Source of the DNA: Limnohabitans sp. TEGF004 | GTDB taxonomy: Bacteria; Pseudomonadota; Gammaproteobacteria; Burkholderiales; Burkholderiaceae_C | Assembly (NCBI RefSeq): GCF_027924965.1 | Contig: NZ_AP027056.1 | Span: 1,736,001-1,800,000 of the forward strand | Length of the DNA stretch: 64,000 nucleotides | Direction: 5' to 3' | Part shown: positions 63,631 through 64,000 of the stretch, one piece after another | Numbering within the stretch: position 1 is the first letter of the stretch | Layout: each line of letters opens with the position of its first letter | The notes under the pieces: model-generated | Told to the model about the DNA's origin: nothing | Database searches by the model: none | What the model saw: the letters and a program-made list of their open reading frames with translations, nothing else | Position numbers and translations under genes: made by a program

Positions 63631-64000
63631 TTAAGCTGCGGTCATCGAAAGAGCAGCTTTGCTGTTTGCATCAATAACAGCACCTATTCGCTCAACAAGC
63701 GCCTTCTCCGATTCGTTAATTTGATGTTGACTGATAGCAGTGGCTACAGTTTTATCCCAAGACTTTCCGATATCTTCGGCCATTTTTCTAAACTGCCGCA
63801 TCGTCGGTTTGAAACCGAATCCACAGTCCTCACAAAAAGCCTCCCACGAGTGAGAGCCAACAGCATCGTAGGTACTCTCATCCCCGATGAACAGAGCCAA
63901 ATCGTTGTCACCATAGGCTTGCACGCACAGAAGGTCATAAAAAGGAGCCAGTTCATAGCCTTGGCTATTGACCATCAATGAAATGTTTTTGGCGTGCGCA
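63631..64000 (-). CDS. HipA-like toxin kinase, C-terminal part (cut by window end)
   Basis: The frame is open to the window edge, so only the last 123 codons are visible. It begins AHAKNISLMV, the catalytic-loop motif of HipA kinases, followed by YELAPFYDLLCV with the metal-binding Asp, then a helical C-terminus. HipA-type toxins phosphorylate aminoacyl-tRNA synthetases and pair with a HipB repressor, expected beyond this window on the far side of the gene. Confidence 0.85.
   Translation of the reverse strand, partial: AHAKNISLMVNSQGYELAPFYDLLCVQAYGDNDLALFIGDESTYDAVGSHSWEAFCEDCGFGFKPTMRQFRKMAEDIGKSWDKTVATAISQHQINESEKALVERIGAVIDANSKAALSMTAA

Overview
The window looks like a Burkholderiales (Comamonadaceae-type) betaproteobacterial chromosome. 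The evidence is a CadR/PbrR-type MerR regulator next to a CadA/PbrA-type ATPase, a Czc-like HME-RND cluster, DUF6900/DUF3489 phage genes and a LexA box of the CTGT-N8-ACAG type. Gene starts commonly overlap the preceding stop (ATGA, TGATG, or 8-bp overlaps), so operon calls are well supported.

1-15.5 kb: a single-strand DNA phosphorothioation defence island. sspF-sspG-sspH, a membrane protein and a SAM methyltransferase run on the + strand and converge on sspB-sspC-sspD on the - strand. Modification (SspB nickase-like DUF4007, SspC ATPase, SspD ATP-pyrophosphatase) is paired with restriction (SspFGH, a DptFGH-like ATPase set). No sspA is in the window, so a cysteine desulfurase such as IscS would have to serve from elsewhere. 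A perfect LexA box and a perfect 9+9 bp inverted repeat lie upstream of sspB.

15.9-50.4 kb: a lambda-like siphophage genome, nearly all on the - strand. In transcription order it holds a DNA-binding/excisionase-like gene, replication genes (D5/P4-type primase-helicase), a ParB-domain DNA methylase, HU, terminase, portal, S49 protease with nested scaffold, decoration and capsid proteins, head-tail and tail genes with a lambda G/GT-type -1 frameshift, tape measure, fibres, tail tip and a holin/endolysin/Rz/Rz1 lysis cassette. No integrase or CI-type repressor was found.

Most notable is 20.5-25.1 kb inside the phage tail operon. A short tail-fibre protein ends in Asn-Cys repeats (13 Cys in the last 38 residues). 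It is followed, in one tightly coupled operon, by an unknown protein, an aspartyl/asparaginyl beta-hydroxylase-like protein, a second 2OG-Fe(II) oxygenase-like protein, a 69-residue protein and a radical SAM/SPASM enzyme. This looks like a RiPP-style post-translational modification system acting on a virion protein.

50.8-64 kb: host metal-homeostasis genes. They comprise an EamA transporter with a His-rich tail, a yybP-ykoY (Mn) riboswitch candidate with a Gdt1/MneA-type exporter, DUF1232 and YnfA membrane proteins, an HME-RND tripartite efflux operon with accessory periplasmic proteins, a CzcI-like protein, and a Cd/Pb/Zn P-type ATPase divergent from its MerR-family regulator. A possible IS remnant and the 3' part of a hipA gene close the window.
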